Of a DNA stretch of 5,792 nucleotides, positions 5,784 through 5,792 are shown piece by piece. Each line of letters opens with the position of its first letter. The first letter of the stretch is position 1. A model generated the notes under the pieces. That model worked only from the letters and a program-made list of their open reading frames with translations. It was not told where the DNA came from and did not search any database. The stretch lies in assembly GCA_900767885.1 (NCBI GenBank), contig CAAGAU010000048.1, positions 1 to 5,792 on the forward strand, read 5' to 3'. The position numbers and the translations under genes are program-made. The DNA is from Clostridia bacterium. Its GTDB lineage: Bacteria; Bacillota; Clostridia; Christensenellales; Borkfalkiaceae.

Positions 5784-5792
5784 GAAAAAACC

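Overview
The window is the DNA-packaging and head module of a tailed bacteriophage or prophage (class Caudoviricetes), with every gene on the + strand. In order it holds a 42-bp tandem-repeat array (1..~234), the large terminase (261..1682), two small tightly packed genes (1684..2010 and 1980..2195), the portal protein (2164..4017), a probable scaffolding protein (4038..4547) and the HK97-fold major capsid protein (4552..5724). It closes with 68 bases of low-complexity sequence that include a run of 13 G. The order terminase, portal, scaffold, capsid is the classical head-gene order.

The host is probably a Gram-positive member of the Firmicutes, most likely an uncultured gut-type Clostridia. 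The reasons are strong AGGAGG-type ribosome binding sites before every gene, proteins that read like clostridial prophage head proteins, and an upstream array resembling a dispersed intergenic repeat that I recall from such genomes. This is inference: no integrase, tRNA or host gene is present to settle host or lifestyle.

The genes look like one polycistronic unit. Gaps are 1, -31, -32, 20 and 4 bases (negative values are overlaps), each start has its own ribosome binding site, and there is no space for an internal promoter or terminator. In the expected cycle, scaffold and capsid protein assemble a procapsid around the portal ring. The terminase ATPase docks on the portal and pumps DNA in, its nuclease cuts the concatemer, and the scaffold leaves.

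I see no undescribed defence or mobile system here. The points most worth a second look are the repeat array beside the terminase gene; the two small genes between terminase and portal (one possibly a small-terminase remnant, one a zinc-ribbon protein) with an in-phase A AAA AAA heptamer in their overlap; and the poly-G tract with two mutually exclusive hairpins at the right edge. Both window ends fall in repetitive or low-complexity DNA, so this may be a complete short assembly contig broken at such sequences.
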